From positions 1,867,501 to 1,931,500 of the forward strand of contig CP114498.1 of assembly GCA_027186245.1 (NCBI GenBank): a stretch of DNA of 64,000 nucleotides, in the 5' to 3' direction. The notes under the pieces were generated by a model. The model saw only the letters and a list, made by a program, of their open reading frames with translations, had not been told where the DNA came from and ran no database searches. The position numbers and the translations under genes are program-made. This stretch comes from Coriaria nepalensis (Eukaryota; Streptophyta; Magnoliopsida; Cucurbitales; Coriariaceae). Shown piece by piece: positions 47,314-60,600 of the stretch (position 1 is its first letter; the number at the start of each line of letters is the position of its first letter).

Positions 47314-50300
47314 TCACAATAGTTCTAAAGGTACACATACTCTAGGCACTTGATCCTCCACTCCAAGATCCTCGTAAGTGGCAATTTTCACCACAGAATT
47401 GGTCGAGAGGCCGTAACTTCTTTCAACCTCTGCAAATCCCCGGCTAAGTACTTGCTCCATCCAGTCCTCCACTTCTTGAGATCCACACGATGTATATGAA
47501 GCTGCAAGTAACTGGTTCATGGCTTCCGGTTCGATCTCCAACAAGCAATCTGAACCGTAGATCTTGTGGAAGATGATCTTGATCTTCTCGACAACTTTCT
47601 CAGCAAGTGCATCGAAATCAAACGGCTTGAAAATTACTTTTTGGTCCATGCTATCACAAAAATCTTGCAACCATGCCCTATCATCAGAATTCCCATCATC
47701 AATTTCCTGCACTTCATTTTCTTCGGCTGGAAGGTTCAAATCAAGGTACCTATTTGACAGCGTATTGGCCCGTTTTACCATCTCAGAATTCTCATGATGC
47801 CCCAAATTAGACTCATTAATTAACCTCCTTTTGGTCATTAAAACGGCATTTGAGATTTTGTTTCTCTCTAAATCCGATTTGCTCTTGTTTTGGCCGATAG
47901 TATGATAAACTTTTATACGTATCGGCCGAACCTTCGCTTTGAGTATTCTTTCTTCAGAATATTTTCCAGAAGAGTAAGACCCTTTACCCTTGGAGAAAGT
48001 TGTGGTAACAAAAATGGAATTTTTAATGCTTACTTCTTTTCCATTCAAATCTGAAATCTTACCAGTCCTGATAGCTCGTGACAAAGTATTCTGCATCATT
48101 AAATCAGCCTTATCCACATTTTCAAGTAAAACAACAGATAAGGGTTGTTTACTTAACTCTCCGGCAAGAAAATCAAGCGCAGTTTTCCCTCTCAGCTTTA
48201 CATCATAACCATTTAAATCAATCCCCTCATTTTGGGAATTTAGGTCAATGGAAATGAAGTGATGATGCCCATCATCATATAATACCTCAGTAAGGTCAAG
48301 AGCGGTCTTCTTTTTACCCAAAAAATCTGGTCCGTCAAAATTGAACCATATGTCGCCCCTTAAGTTTCCTCCTTCATGGGCTGGTCTGTCCCTTCTTGCA
48401 TTGCAATGAGCTATTGTTTGGCTAATGATAGTCATGGCTTCCTTTTGCCAGCCGATCCTTTCATTAAGTTCTCCGAAAAGTGCCTTGAAATCTCCCGGAA
48501 CAAACTGCCTTCCTTTTTCGGGACTAGAAGAAGACAAAGACTGAATCATCTTATTGCAAAATTTCCCGTATTGATCTGAAGGAGGTTTCTTCGACTTACT
48601 GAAACTAGGCAGAGAACATAATCCCAACCGTAAATCCGTCGTAACAGAAGCTGGAGACATATGGCCCACAGACTCAAGCTCTTCGGTTTTAGAACTTTTC
48701 TCCTTCAATTCGGATAAAGAACTAACTTTGGGCAAATCCAGGGAAATGTATGGATTTGCATTCATTGATTTGCTTTTGTTGGAAGAGGCTTCTGTAAAAT
48801 CACTCTTGTTATTCTCTGGATTTTCCCTTTTGTCGTCTGTGACTTGAAATTCCAAAGTAGTTGGAAACGCTTTTTCTTCCATAACAAGTTGGTTGTTGCT
48901 GTGAAGAAGGCGGCATATGTTGTCCCATTTCTTCTGCAAGCCAGGAATTTTTGCGCTCAATAACTGTCCATCATCTTTGGTCTGTGCTGAAGAGAGACAT
49001 AAACTAGTTTTTACACAGCCGATTGAAAGGAAGATTCTCTTAACTAAAGGCAAGAAATTGCATATGTAAGCAATACACACCTCGACATCCTTTGAGATGG
49101 AAATTGCTTCTTGTTCAAACTTTTTGCTGCAAAGGCGACACCGAATGAGGTTTTGGTAAGAACCGCTGGGTGGGACATTAAAATCCGAGAGTGTGGAAAA
49201 GAACCCGCCAAATGGAACAAATGACTCCATGAAGCTGTTATTAACCAAGCAGCAGTAAGATTTAACATGCATAAACATAACTCGGATTGGGTATAGAACA
49301 CTATTAAAGAGACAGAAGAACGAAGGGAATCAAAGAACTAGCTTAAATGAATTAATCAAATTTTTATTATAAAAAAAATGTATTAAAAATAAAGATTTCA
49401 TTGATCTTGTCACTTTGTGAGTTAGTATTCAAGAACTAAATTTGTGGGGTATAGTCTAACCTAACAATTTATAAATTCTCCTTCTTTTAACACATCTCTT
49501 TCCAAGTTTCTCCTGTCCTTAACCATCTTAAAAACATAATATAGTGATCTTCAGTATTAAAATTCTTTACTTCTCTAACCACAATCAACACAATTCAAAA
49601 TTGAACCCAATATTTTACAAAGATACACTAAAAAATCATCAAAAAGACAAATGGATCAGGTAAAAAAAACAAACAAACAAAGTATATCATTAAACAATTC
49701 TCAAAACCTTATCAAATAAAAAAAAATGGATATGCACAACTCACCTGGACCTAGGAAAAGATTCAGACATAGAGGGTCTAAGAGAAGTGATAGGCAAAAG
49801 CTCTAAGCCCCAATCTTTCTCAATAGAAGGAAACCTACTAACAAACTTCAAGTAAGTCTCATAGCTAGCTGTTGCACCAATCAGCCACACCTTTCGACCA
49901 TGAACCTCCACCAATTTGGCCAACTGGTCAACGACATGGCTGACTATGTCACCCACCACGTTGTCGCTAACAAATGCCTTCAAATCTCCAAAATTCACAG
50001 CAATTCGAGGTCCCGGATTCTGTTCTACGATCTGACCCACTTCCCTAAGCTTTAAATCCACAGACCCTTTATCGGAACTCTGCGAAAAAAGCCTCGAGAA
50101 ATCGGTTTCCATGGAAATTATTCTCAGTCCGAACAGCTGACTAGGTAAAATATAGTCTCTTCTTTTCTCTATAGCTTCTGTGAAACTCTTGAGGGCATCG
50201 TATGAGCATACACCCACAAGAAGAGGATTCCTTCCCTTGTTCCGGCACAGAACTTCTCCGATTCTTCGGCTGTTTTCGTCCCCGTCGGACAGACCCGGAA

Positions 50301-50925
50301 AACCCGAGAAAGGGAAAACGCAGCTCCGACAACCCGGATCGGAGTAGTCGCTTAGGTCGCAGAGAAACAGAGGAGGTCCTCTGTTTTGAGAAGAGTATCT
50401 AAGAACAGGAGGGAATGAGCGTATGATAGCGAGCTTGATTTCGGAGCTCCGAAAACCCGCTTCGGCAAAGACCCGACTTACAACCGGGTCGTCGAGAATG
50501 GACGTGATCAGATGCTGGAGCTCGGCTTTTACGCATGCAATGGAAGACTGTTGAGAGAGCTGATGGTAGAGATGGAAATTTTCCGGCTGCCTTCTCTGGT
50601 TCGCTTGCGAGCGTTTGATGGCGGCCATGAGCGAGTTCGAAACGGGCGGGTCGTCGGCGATTTGGGTCAACGGGACCCGGTCCAGTGAAACGCTGAGGCA
50701 GAGCTCGAGAGCTTTGAATTGGAGCCGGGGCGAGTAGGCGGTATTGCGCGCGCGCGCGCACGCGTCGCTTAGAGTTGAAGACGGGAGAGAAAGGAGGGCA
50801 GAGACAGCATGGAGCGACGTCGTTTGAGCGTGTCCACGTCGGCGCGCGACTGCCACGGCCTCGTCGAGCGAGTGGGCTGCTTCTTGAGTTAAGCATTGCC
50901 TGGCTACACTAACCGGCGCAGGCAT
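47314..50925 (-). CDS. SMXL7: SMXL6/7/8-type (D53-like) strigolactone-signalling repressor
   Basis: A nuclear Clp-ATPase-like repressor degraded through D14-MAX2 when strigolactone is present; it recruits TOPLESS and controls branching. Exons 49745-50925, 49081-49234 and 47314-48981 give 1000 residues, close to Arabidopsis SMXL6-8. The double Clp-N domain lies at about residues 8-170 (MPAPVSVARQCLTQEAAHSL, SNSLMAAIKRSQANQRRQP). Degenerate ATPase regions follow. The RGKT degron motif is at 709-712 (KLRGKTALDFLAGELSKQ), which predicts hormone-dependent turnover. The EAR motif LDLNLP is at 858-863, and a weaker LRLGL lies earlier. The C-terminal ATPase lid region closes the protein. The start is the ATG at 50925, in frame with the Clp-N domain; an out-of-frame ATG 13 bases upstream makes an overlapping uORF. 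Exon 2 is short, and the 99-nt second intron has no in-frame stop. Which of SMXL6, 7 or 8 is nearest cannot be settled here. Confidence 0.92.
48982..49080 (-). other. Frame-neutral 99-nt SMXL intron
   Basis: Bounded by GTGTGT and GCACAG, T-rich before the acceptor, 99 nt long and without an in-frame stop. Retention would insert 33 residues and give a 1033-residue protein. The alternative acceptor CTTCAG six bases earlier would shift the frame to one that does not match the family, so the GCACAG site is preferred. Confidence 0.65.
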
Positions 50926-50938
50926 CGCCGGCGGGCAT
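50909..50938 (-). promoter_or_regulatory. Overlapping 9-codon uORF at the SMXL start
   Basis: On the minus strand an ATG at 50938 opens the peptide MPAGDACAG and stops at 50909, overlapping the first 17 bases of the main coding frame in another phase. If transcribed, it would reduce initiation at the main ATG. The effect is inference. Confidence 0.5.
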
Positions 50939-51929
50939 AACAAACCAAATCAAAATTAATTTAAAAATAAAAACAAAAATTAAATAAAGCTCTAAAATTT
51001 TAGCTTTGATTTGTATATTATTAAACAAGAGACGAATATATTTTTTTATAAAAATATTTCTTTTTCCTTTTGGGCTTTTTTCAAAAAAAAATAATTGTAT
51101 AGTAAAAATGTGCCTCCTCGTCGTGAGAAGTAAGAGCAATTAACATAACATATATATATATATATATAAATGGAGATGGGGGGAGGAGGAATCTGGTGCG
51201 GTGGGATCTAATGTCAGAGGAGGAGGAGGTGTGGGGTCCCCATATATTTGTAAGATCAGGATTTAATTTTGGTTCGGTCTAGTTCCAATTAGATATAATT
51301 ACATATAATTAGATATTAATTTTATAATATTAAAAAGAATTGATCTAATTATATAATTTTATTAAAAATAATAATTTATCATCAATTAATTAAGAAAGTA
51401 ATATCAACCTATTTAATATAATAAAGTTAAAATTAACTTTTTTTTTAATATAATAAGATCATAATCCTGGTATATAAAATTACACCATGTAAAATTAGAT
51501 GGAATATTATTTTTTTTTTTAATCGGAAAAATAAAATAAAATTTAAAATAAATTTAAAAATAAAATTAATTAAAAATATTATTAAATAAAATCTAAAATA
51601 AAATTAATCAAAGATTCTAAATGATTGATTTTTTTTTAGGTAGAGAGCATCCATCATGATGAAAGAGTGTCATGATCATATGATTATTTTCAATCATGCT
51701 TTCAAACAATGAGAGAGAGAAAAAGAGACACTGTGTCCACTTAACTTCAGTGGGGCCCGCAAAGTTGACAGTCAACGTCACTGTCCCACACCCCACTTTC
51801 CGGAGTGATTTCTTTATTTCCTCCTTTCCCTCCTCTCCCGTGTCGATCTATCAATTGCTCCGGACAATGAGTCGACTCGGAATTTAACTCGGTAATTTCT
51901 TATGTATATCTCCATTGACGTTCGAAATT
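50939..51929. other. SMXL promoter region
   Basis: No other gene is supported. There is a TA repeat at 51151-51167, AT-rich sequence over 51260-51640, and a GC-richer patch at 51720-51860 whose 63-codon open frame matches nothing I know. Confidence 0.5.
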
Positions 51930-53440
51930 TTTGAATACACAGCGAAAAGGGATTGGATGAAAATTTTAAATTAAATATAAATTAATTAATAATAATTAAA
52001 TTAAATAATTTATATTATTAAGTTAATATAAATTTTGATGGGATAATAATTAATTTTAATTAATTGATAAATATTTAATTAAAATAAATTTGAGCTAAAA
52101 ATTATTTTTTTATAAAATTATAAAAATATTATAAAAATTGATAAAGTTATATAAAAATTAATCATAAATTGTTTATATCTAAATTATTCAAAGTTCAATT
52201 TTAATTGTTCGAAGAAAAAATAAATCAACTCCTATACACACTATCAAGTTTAGCCAAAATAGGGCCAAACATTATGAAATCGGTCAAATAGAGTGAAAAT
52301 TTCGGCCAAGCCTATAATAAATCAATTTTTCCTAAAATGTGGCTACAAATAATTTTTTTCAACCTCATTTTTTACCAAGATAAGGGGTGGGCAGAATTTT
52401 AAGTATAAAGTATCAGATTCAGCGGTCATTAAAGGAGAAAGATAAGTCAGTTCAAATTACCATCAGTCGAAAATCAAACTACCTTTCTCCAAAAAGTGGA
52501 AAGGAAGTCGACCTACTCTCAATTTGAGAGAGAATCAGTCGAAATACAAGTGATGTGGGACCGACCGAAATTCAAATGATTGAGGAGGAAATTAGTTGCA
52601 AAGGACCTAAACTTAATAAAGGCTAAGTTCGACCGGAATCTAAGTAAGCAAACTAACTCACTAAAAAGATGGTGAAACCTACAAAAATTGGGGGGTAGTG
52701 GCGCTATAATTAAAGAAGTGAGATGTCGAATTCGACTTATTTACAAGAGTATAATCAACATATTTGCCTATAAATAGTAAGCAAGGTGTAAAACAAAAAT
52801 CATCATTTCGATTAGTCAAATGATCATCGATGACTAACAAAAAATCAAACAACACTCATAAATTCTCTATACGCTCAGACAAAATTTTTCCTCTGAGAAT
52901 TATGTGTTTTCTTAGATTAATTTTCATAATTAGTAATTAAAACACAAGATTCTTACCTGAGTGATAATCTCAATCTATCAATCATGAATTTGACACTTTC
53001 ATATTTTTCTATATTCATTTAACTTTTTAATTATTATTTCCATATGAGTATAGTTAATTTAAAATTAAATTCTAATCATAAATTAAAATGGTTATTTTTA
53101 ATTTCATGACTTTATTAAAATATTTTAATTCATTTATTTATGTATTTTAATCTTCTATTCCGTATTTCATTTACCATTTACTTTGTTAGTATTAGTTCAT
53201 TTCACTCATCAATAGATACATAAAAAAAAATCGGATCTAAATTAATTTTAGTTTTTTAACCAAGTTAAAAGTCATATCAATTTCATTGGCATATATTTTT
53301 TTTATTTCATTTTATTTTATAATATGAAAGTCGCTTTAATTTTCTAATATGTCTGTAAGTGACATGCGAAAAACAAGTTAAAAATACTAATATCTTATAT
53401 AAATTTTGTAGGTAAATTTAATTTTCAAAATAAATCATTT
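51930..53440 (+). repeat. Dispersed repeat, copy A (LTR-like)
   Basis: Copy A and copy B (56096-57670) share, in the same order and orientation, a TTTTTGAATA(C/T)ACAGCGA start, a TTGCCTATAAATAG box (copy A about 52765) and CCTCTGAGAATTATGTGTTTT or CCTCTAGAGATTATGTTTTT. They also share AAGATTCTTACCTGAGTGA or TAGATTCTCACATAAGTGA, and GATAGATACAT followed by a poly-A run. A TATA-like box followed by a U5-like GAGTGATAATCTC suggests LTR origin. Stops fill all frames. Confidence 0.55.
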
Positions 53441-54742
53441 ATTTTTTTAAATAATATAAAATAAAAATTAATATAAATATATTAACACATACATGAAGCT
53501 CAATATTAATATAATACACTTTTAAATATCCTAATTATTGAAAATATGCACAAAGTCACCTCGTATAAAAATAAAAAATAAAATAAAAAAATAAAAATAA
53601 GGAAAAGGAGAGAATTTTTGTTCTTTTTATTTTTTAAGTTAATATTTTTTTTATAATTATTTTGCCGACATATATGACTAGATATATTGATTAAATATGC
53701 CATTTTTTTAATAGTTAAGGATATAATAATAAGGTGTATGAATTATCAATGATGAATAATTTAGGGAACGTGGAGTTGATTTTTAAGATTTAGAAATCTG
53801 AAGAAGTGAGTGGAAGCGAGTTGGAGAGAGAGAGAGAGAGAGAGCAGTCAGAATCAAACTTTTGAGTGAGAAAGAAAGGATAAGAAAGGTCTGAAAGGAA
53901 AGGAATGAGTCACAATACAATACAACACAACGTGGAAAGGTTGAAAGCGACGTGCTACCGCCACACATATGCCATTCACCATCATCATCGTATATCAGAG
54001 CAATTTTATATAAAAAATGATTTATTATATCTATATTTATATATATAATATTACTCTCTTTATTTATAATATATGTCTAGATGAGGAATTTCTAAGTAAA
54101 TTTATACCAATAACCTTTTTTACGTAAACATGTAACAAAAAAACATGTTCAAGACCGATTTCTTTTATGCAACATACAACATGTTCCAGAACTTGATAAA
54201 GCTATAGTATTTAGAGAAAAATAGAAAAATTAATCACATTAAATTTATAAATATAATCAAAATTTATATATAAAAATTAAATTCCGTATATAAATAAATA
54301 TTTAAAAAAATGAAAAATAATTAAATCCGTTCCCAACTTTTTAATGCGGAGTGCTGATATTGCTCAGCCACCCACACATGGAGAGGAGAGAGGAGTGAAA
54401 AGGTGTTTGATTTGATATGTTCTTTTGTTTGTACCTCTTTGCTCACTGTTTGTTTGATTGTCTCTTTTTATTTTTCAGTCGGCTGTCGAGAGTGAATAGA
54501 ATTAAGCTTCTTTTACATTATGGATGGATGGATTTAAATATATGGGTGTGGAGCAATGTCATTTTCGCATACAACAGTCCTTGCCCCTTCTCAACAGCCA
54601 AAGGGTCAACTACTCAAAAATGTTTTGGGCATCATAATAATTTGCTCATTAATTCATTAGTGGATCTAAATTCTGATACCGAAAGGAAAGAAAGGAATCT
54701 AGGATTGCAAAGCATGGAAGATTTGTTGGGTTTAGATTTTGG

Positions 54743-54800
<58 letters not shown>

Positions 54801-54848
54801 TACTATAGTGATGACAACTGAAAATTTCCTTTCTTTTCCCACAAAGTA
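53441..54848. other. AT-rich spacer with CT microsatellite
   Basis: No gene is supported. GA repeat at 53825-53844. The 134-codon open frame at 54417-54821 ends in a run of Leu-Ser made by the CT repeat, and I reject it. Confidence 0.55.
54745..54796 (+). repeat. (TC)26 microsatellite
   Basis: A perfect dinucleotide repeat of 52 bases. Confidence 0.95.
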
Positions 54849-55136
54849 GGGTAATTAACTTTTAACCCCCAAATGTTTAGTCTAAAGGCAATCAACCCCA
54901 AACTTTTCAAACAATTCTGAACCCCCAAAATCATAAGAAACTAAGTTTAACATCCACAATGGTTAGTTTTAGACAAAATGAGTCATGTATCTATCATGCA
55001 CGACATTTGAATCAATACTAATTTTAACCATTTTGTGGGTCAAAATTAATTTCTTTATAATTTTGGAGGCATTTGAAATTTTTTTGAAGAAAATTATCTT
55101 TTAGGCTAAACTTTTGGAGTTAAAGCTAGATTGCCC
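54849..55136. mobile_element. 288-bp foldback MITE with 9-bp target-site duplication
   Basis: The left arm (54849-54970) and the reverse complement of the right arm (55018-55136) align over nearly their full length. The tips are GGGTAAT and GGGCAAT, with shared blocks GTTTAGTCTAAA or GTTTAGCCTAAA, CCCAAAATCATAA or TCCAAAATTATAA, and AATGGTTA. Flanks CACAAAGTA (54840-54848) and CAACAAGTA (55137-55145) agree at 7 of 9 positions. A 9-bp duplication and long arms suggest a Mutator-like MITE. Confidence 0.65.
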
Positions 55137-56095
55137 CAACAAGTATGTGGCATGTCTACTAGTTACAACTATTGGTCTACTTTTCTTTTCTTCACATCAT
55201 CGAACACTTTGAGAGACGTTGTCGTATACTAAAACTTGGAAGCGATCAATAAGACTTGGAATTGCTCTCAAGTATCAAATTAGGCTTCATCACCGGTCAG
55301 TTTACGAAAGCCTGATTAGTGCTCTCCCTACCTAATGCAATGGTACAGATGGAATGACATGCTCTGTTCGTGCAATTTGAACTCTGTTTTCAAATAATTA
55401 GATATTGGTGTTGTTTTCGCCTCTAATGCCAAATTCTTTTGGGATGACCTTCAAGAATGCTTTGACAAAGTGAACGGATTACAGATCTACTCGATCCAGA
55501 AGCAGATAAATCTCCCTTCGTCAAGGTAATTCTTCTCTATCTTGGTTACATATTTGAAGAATTACTATAGCAAAAATGTCTAAGTATCTTATTGTACAAG
55601 TACTGTTCGTCTTTATGAGGAAAAATAAGAGAAAGGGTTATGTAATAGAGGCAGAAGCATTTTCATTTGTTCGTTCGAAAGGAAAGGAAAGGCCAAGTGC
55701 CAAACAATCACTCACCTTTTCTTATCTCTCATATTTACCAATTACTGTATCACTCACCACTTACTTTCTATTAGTTTCTAATGGTTAAAATTGAGTCTTA
55801 ACATTATAAAACTGAATTCTTGAATTAGGATTAGAGTTAAATTGGAATTTGGACACTATATTTCCAATTATTGTATTTGAATTGTCGTCAAGTTAGCTAG
55901 ACTTACAGTATGAGATGAAATACGATGAGAAGCAAATATCACATGAAGGTATGCATAGCTACAGAATCGATTCATCCATCTAGCTTTTGTGCCTTAATCG
56001 TGACGGACGAATCTAGTCATAGTCTATCATATTCTCCTTTTTTATATAAATATGAGATTATATTTTAAAATTAATTGATAATTATTGATATTAGA
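55137..56095. other. Spacer between MITE and repeat copy B
   Basis: No gene is supported. The open frame at 55576-55788 is short, with no recognisable domain. Confidence 0.5.
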
Positions 56096-57670
56096 ATTTT
56101 TTGAATATACAGCGACATGTGATTAGATAAAAACATGAAATAAACTGAAATCAGTTAATGAAAAGCGACCGAACATATCGATCGATCGATATATCAAATC
56201 GACCAATTAAATGTAAATTTCGACCGATTAAAGATCAAATTCGACTAATATGAAATATGCGGTCTCAACAAATTTGGCCAAACATGATTTTATTTCAAAA
56301 AATATGAAACTTCACATAGATGGATGAAGTGACAAGAGATCAATCATAGATTTCTCACTTGAAGATTAATCTCAACTGTCCGAGATTAAGATAAACTAAA
56401 ATTATACGTGATGAGGGATTGGAATTCATCCTTTAGTATAAAGATTTCGGCCGAAATAGGCATTGGAACAATAGAGATCGGCGGAACACCATGAAGAGAA
56501 TAACTTTGGTCAAATGGGGAAATAACTTTTCATAAAATGTGGTAATAATGACTCATTCAACTTACTTTTAGGCTAAGAGAACTAATGGGCCAAAAAGTAA
56601 TGGTTTTTAAAACACAATTTGGTCGAAATTGATAGGGAAATGAAATCAGTCAAATATGAAGAGGTTAGAAGTGAGGTTCATTTTTTTCCCAAAAAAACAT
56701 CAAATAGACTATTTCAACCTAAATTTTGGCCAAGTAAGATAGTTGGTCAAAAATTCAGCCTAAGTGGGCATGGGAATGGCTGAATTTGGGGATGAAAGAG
56801 AAGGAAAAAGTAAAAAATATATATGGACACAAAAGTGATCGAATTCAGTTGAAAATGTAATATTAGAAGTTAAACTTTCCTTTAAAAAAAGAAGAAATGG
56901 GCCTCACAAAGTGGTTGGCTATTTTGGGGCATGGAGAGCAAGTTTTTAACAACCATTTAATTATGAAAATATCATTTCGGTTGCCTATAAATAGAAAATT
57001 TGGTAGAAGGAAAAAACTATTCATTCGATCACCACCAAACACACTACAGTCAAATTTCTCGGTTAGTCTGATATTTATCATTTTCTTTCCAATTTCTCTG
57101 GAAATCAATGTGTTTGTTTCCTTAGACACATATATTTTATTTTCCTCTAGAGATTATGTTTTTTATTTTATTTTTCCTTAAATATGGTCTTAGGAAAGTT
57201 ATTGAGCCAATAGATTCTCACATAAGTGAAGATTTGACATATCATTTACAGATAAGATGTCATTTTATTTTATTTTATTCTTTTTAATTTACTCATGTCG
57301 TAGGAGTAGAGTTAATGTAAACTTAATTTTCTATCTTAGATTTAGATATGCCATTTCAATTATTTTACTTTAACTAGTGCTCTTTTATTCTTTCATCTTT
57401 AACATTTAATTTCATAGGCATTCATTTTCATTAATTTTGTTTAAATTCCCTCGTTGATAGATACATCAAAAAAAAAAAAAAATTGAACATAGATTAGCCT
57501 TTATCCTTTCGTCCATTTAGAGGTCAGATTAATTTACTTAGTATGTATTTTCCTTTATTTTATAGTGTGACAACTAATTCAATTTTATGACACATTTGCA
57601 TTCATTGTTATATCTTTTCCATGGCAAATTCTACAAAAGCCAATTTTAATTTTCATAATTTTTTAAATTG
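56096..57670 (+). repeat. Dispersed repeat, copy B (LTR-like)
   Basis: Diverged direct copy of 51930-53440; the shared blocks are listed there. Here TTGCCTATAAATAG is at about 56978 and the GATAGATACAT-poly-A block at about 57458-57480. The 2.65 kb between the copies has no retroelement coding domain, so this could be a non-autonomous LTR element or two independent insertions of one family. Confidence 0.55.
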
Positions 57671-60600
57671 TGAATCGGCGCATTTTCCCAATATTAATAG
57701 TAACGAGAGGAGTTGACACATCTTTTTATATATATAAAGTTTCTAATACTTGTTTTTTAGATGTGAGATATGATATACATGTGAATTTTTTTATATGGAT
57801 GACGTGAAATACATATGATAGTTAATACAATCATGTGTTGGATATAACTCTAATATTATGTAAAAGTCTGTGTTTAAATTTTAAAACTACTTGGTAATAA
57901 AATGAATCGACTCATTTTTCTTAAATTCCAAAACTTCAAGATATAATATATTCTCAACGGTACTTAATCGAGACTTACTAGGTTTCAACTCATATTTATC
58001 GAGACTACTCACTCCACCTTAAATAAACAGAACTTAGCATTACAGAAATCGAGCATTAATTCAAAAAAAGTAACAAAGATCTTTGTTATGTTTCCTTAGC
58101 TTAGAATCTAATTACGATGTGGGTTTCGTTATCAATGGATGCTTTGTTTTTCCTAACTCTTATATAAAGTTCTGAAAAGAGTTTTGGCTAGTTTAACCTT
58201 TCCGTGGCAAAATATGAATCAGAACTTTAAAAAAAAAAAAAAAAAAAGGTAATGTGATTGAGAATTCAGAGAAAGAATAAATGGCAATGCCGCTTTGCAT
58301 TGACATTGACAGCCAACGGATGCAGATTTTAGAATATGTTATGGCACAATCCCTTTCAATTTTCATAATGCATACTACAAGCTAAAGTATCCATCATGTT
58401 GAGGTTGAGGTGTATTTAGCTCATGCTCATTTATATGAGAATTTTCTTATTAAGAATTGATTGGACTATTAAAAACACAATAATGGAAGTATTATAAAGC
58501 CAATCTGAAAAATTCTTTTGATACGCTTTCTTCCTAGTCTTTTTTGAGTGGACTGGTCCCTACACGGCTACATTGGGTCCATATAAGAATTTTTTTTTTT
58601 TTTATTCATATATAAATCGTGATTGTGATCAATTGGCTATACATGAAATGGCCTCCTAGTTCAAACGGCGAAGGATAATAATTAGTTTAGATTTGATGAA
58701 AGACGAACAATTACGAGAAATCATATAATAAGAGATGTGTAAAAGGATTTGGAGAGAGTGGGCATATCATGAATGAAATATATATTTTTCAAAATCCTTC
58801 TCATTTTTCAGATTGAAAATCTTATGGCACTTGAACATGCTTGTCGCATAAAGAGTGGTGAGAAAGGACTTCACTCAATTCATTACTCTTCCTTCCTTCC
58901 TTCTTTCTTTCTTTCCTTTCTTTTTTCCTTGTCGTGTGCCCTATTTCGGAGACAGGACTCTTATTATTTCATGAACATCCAAATTGAATAGCTTAAGAAC
59001 ACCAAGACAAGACACCAATGTTAATATTACACATTGATTTATACTTAGATAAGTAAATAATTTCCCAAACCCTAGACAAGATCAATCTGCAATTGCACAA
59101 AATAATGGTACTTTTATTCGTAACACCAACCTAAATAATTTAAGCAAACCCACCAATGTCTAACCCTATAGAACATATTCAATGACTACTGTTTGAAGAA
59201 CCTTCTCTCCCTCTACATTAATTTCAAATGTTTGGGACCCGTTACGAGCAGATGAAGAGCAATGCGATATGATACAAATACTGTCATTCCGAGAGATCGG
59301 GACGAATAATTCACTAAATTTTTACATCTTTATTACAATTTAACAAATCTTATCACAAATCTCATGTTAGATTGTATTAAAAAGAAAAATAGATACCGGG
59401 TATTCTTCTTTCTTTCCTTTTTCCGGAAGCTTTATTAAAGTAAACATCAAACATAAAATATAAGAGATCTTTTTGTCTAAGATAATGGGAAAAAAAGGCA
59501 ATTACCGATTCATTTTTGAAGGTGGGGTTTTGGTGGTGTTGGGTAGGAGATGCGAATGAACACGTCGAGTGCACGTTCATGAAAGAAGTGATCCCTGAAA
59601 TGGGGAGAAAGTAGTTCTTTTACACGTAAAGTAGGATATGATGAAGATGTGGAAGTTGGGCAAAAAGTGAAGCAAGGTGACGGGACAGCTGACTTGGCCA
59701 CTTGATATACATACATATTACAGACATGAATGAGGTGGTGGGGTGGGGCCATGCAGTGTCTGAGTGAACTGCTTTGTCTCAATGAGATGCCTGGTATATT
59801 ACTATACATAGCTGCTTGCTTTCTGTTTCTTTGATCTTGTTATTGGACGGAACCTTGTTCTTTCCTTCCATCATTTGCCTTTTGACATTATTTATTTATT
59901 ATTATTATTATTTCTTTTTAATTTCTTTTTCATTTTCCATATTTGATTCGTATAAAGCTTTCAAGAAAGGTACTATTTTTTAAGATTTGGTTGCCCTTTC
60001 AACGTGTCGATTGATGAGTTCGAAGAGTTTTTTTTTTCTTTTTTTTTTTTTTGTCAAGAATACATTATGTTTTTGTATCTGCACAAAAGATGTGAATTAG
60101 TGTATATTTGACAATCACAAGCACAAGAGAAGCTGACGTATCTTATCTCTGTTAATAATGGCTAACTACATGTTTAAAATCTGTTTCATTAGATTTAATT
60201 GGAGCGAACTTCATTCATGGACGAGGAAAGAAAAATTAACTTAAAATTTTGTGGGGAGTTTAATTTATAATATCGCCTGTTTTGAGATAATTTATAATTT
60301 ATTCATCTTTAATTATATTAAATAAATTATAGTATCTTAAAAAGATTCTCTTTAAGACAAAACTTTTAAAAGAAGTTTTAAAATGTTATTATTATAAATT
60401 TATAGATAATCAATATAATATCATATAATTAGTATTAAAATACGGATTAAGTAACATCAATTAAGGAATCATATTTTAATTTATTATGATTACAGAATAA
60501 TTTCAATTCATAATAGAACTTTATCCTAATAGAACTTTAGATGACTCTTAATAAGACAAGTCGGTTACTACTAAAAAGGGATCTAGCCAATATATATAAA

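Noticed and set aside
48976..48987. Alternative SMXL acceptor after CTTCAG
   Set aside because: It would put the third exon out of the frame needed for the conserved TKDDG segment.
50399..50896. 165-codon minus-strand open frame within SMXL exon 1
   Set aside because: It is an alternative frame of the GC-rich SMXL coding sequence with no domain of its own.
54417..54821. 134-codon open frame ending in a Leu-Ser run
   Set aside because: Its end is made by the TC microsatellite, and its earlier part has no recognisable domain or promoter context.
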